DNA of 5,467 nt from an uncultured Terriglobus sp. (lineage in GTDB: Bacteria > Acidobacteriota > Terriglobia > Terriglobales > Acidobacteriaceae), in the NCBI GenBank assembly GCA_937871605.1, contig CALMRM010000303.1, forward strand, positions 430-5,896, given 5' to 3'. A program made the translations under genes and the position numbers. Shown here one piece after another: positions 5,041 to 5,467 of the stretch. The notes under the pieces are model-generated. The model was given only the letters and a program-made list of their open reading frames with translations. It did not search any database and was not told where the DNA came from. How positions within the stretch are numbered: position 1 is the stretch's first letter; each line of letters opens with the position of its first letter.

Positions 5041-5467
5041 TTACTTTTGGGTGAGTGCCGCGACGCCAGGCAGTGTCTTGCCTTCCAGGAACTCCAGCGA
5101 CGCTCCGCCACCGGTCGAAATGTGTGTGATGCGGTCTGCCACGCCCGCCATGTGCACCGCGCTGACGCTGTCACCACCGCCCACGATGCTGGTGGCATCC
5201 ACGTTGCCTGCCACGGCCTCCGCAACGGCGAGCGTGCCCTTGGCAAACGCGGGCATTTCAAATACGCCCATGGGCCCGTTCCACACAATGGTGCTCGCAT
5301 CCTTGATCTCGTTCACGAACAGCTCGATGGATTTCGGGCCGATGTCCAACGCCATCTGCCCAGGGGGGAAGTCGCCTGTGCCGTCGAAAACTTCCGTAAG
5401 CGCATCCGCCGCAAAGCGGTCGGCCAGCACATGGTCCACCGGCAGCAGAAAGCGTACGCCCTTCTCT
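5041..5467 (-). CDS. pgk: Phosphoglycerate kinase, C-terminal part (cut by window end)
   Basis: Cytoplasmic enzyme that transfers phosphate from 1,3-bisphosphoglycerate to ADP, giving ATP and 3-phosphoglycerate. The last 141 residues are present, running from EKGVRFLLPVDHV to the TAA stop; the frame stays open to the window edge, so the start is outside. The GTG codon at 5439 within this frame is an internal Val, not a start, because the conserved PGK sequence continues before it. C-terminal domain motifs are DIGPKSIELF, WNGPMGVFE (nucleotide-site region), GGGDSVSAV and STGGGASLEFLEGK, the glycine-rich turn and helix near the triphosphate in known PGK structures. About 250 N-terminal residues are expected beyond the window. 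It is followed by tpiA after 63 bases and is probably in the same operon. Confidence 0.96.
   Translation of the reverse strand, partial: EKGVRFLLPVDHVLADRFAADALTEVFDGTGDFPPGQMALDIGPKSIELFVNEIKDASTIVWNGPMGVFEMPAFAKGTLAVAEAVAGNVDATSIVGGGDSVSAVHMAGVADRITHISTGGGASLEFLEGKTLPGVAALTQK

Noticed and set aside
4650..5300. Minus-strand open frame bridging pgk and tpiA in another frame
   Set aside because: It overlaps both enzymes out of frame and is Arg-rich without motifs, a shadow of the real genes.

Overview
The window is GC-rich bacterial chromosome with housekeeping genes in a compact layout and no mobile element, CRISPR array, tRNA or rRNA that I can see. The proteins look like those of soil Acidobacteriota (Terriglobus/Granulicella/Edaphobacter type). 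That placement is an impression from the protein sequences, not a computed result; the envelope is assumed to be Gram-negative because of the Spy/LTXXQ-type periplasmic protein.

Layout, left to right. 1-97 is non-coding, with a hairpin and a degenerate repeat of about 9 nt. 98-1381 (-) is murA, the first committed step of peptidoglycan synthesis. 1382-1552 is a non-coding gap that folds into a three-way-junction-like element plus a second hairpin. 1553-1951 (-) is a secreted Spy/LTXXQ-like protein. 1952-2245 is a 294-base gap with a terminator-like hairpin, a long imperfect hairpin and two palindromes. 2246-3208 (-) is murQ (peptidoglycan recycling). 3209-3365 is a divergent promoter region. 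3366-3902 (+) is lepB (signal peptidase I). 4024-4149 (+) is a 41-codon gene for a secreted peptide whose mature part is almost only His and Arg. 4173-4220 is a strong intrinsic terminator between convergent units. 4222-4977 (-) is tpiA. 5041-5467 (-) is the 3' end of pgk, which runs off the window.

Two themes emerge. The left two thirds is about the cell envelope: MurA makes UDP-MurNAc precursor, MurQ recovers GlcNAc-6-P from MurNAc-6-P, and LepB removes signal peptides, presumably including those of the Spy-like protein and the His-rich peptide encoded here. The right end is a glycolytic pgk-tpiA operon.

The least expected items are the small His-rich secreted peptide, which has a very good ribosome binding site and its own terminator, and the structured non-coding element between murA and the Spy-like gene. 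Neither is explained by the housekeeping genes.
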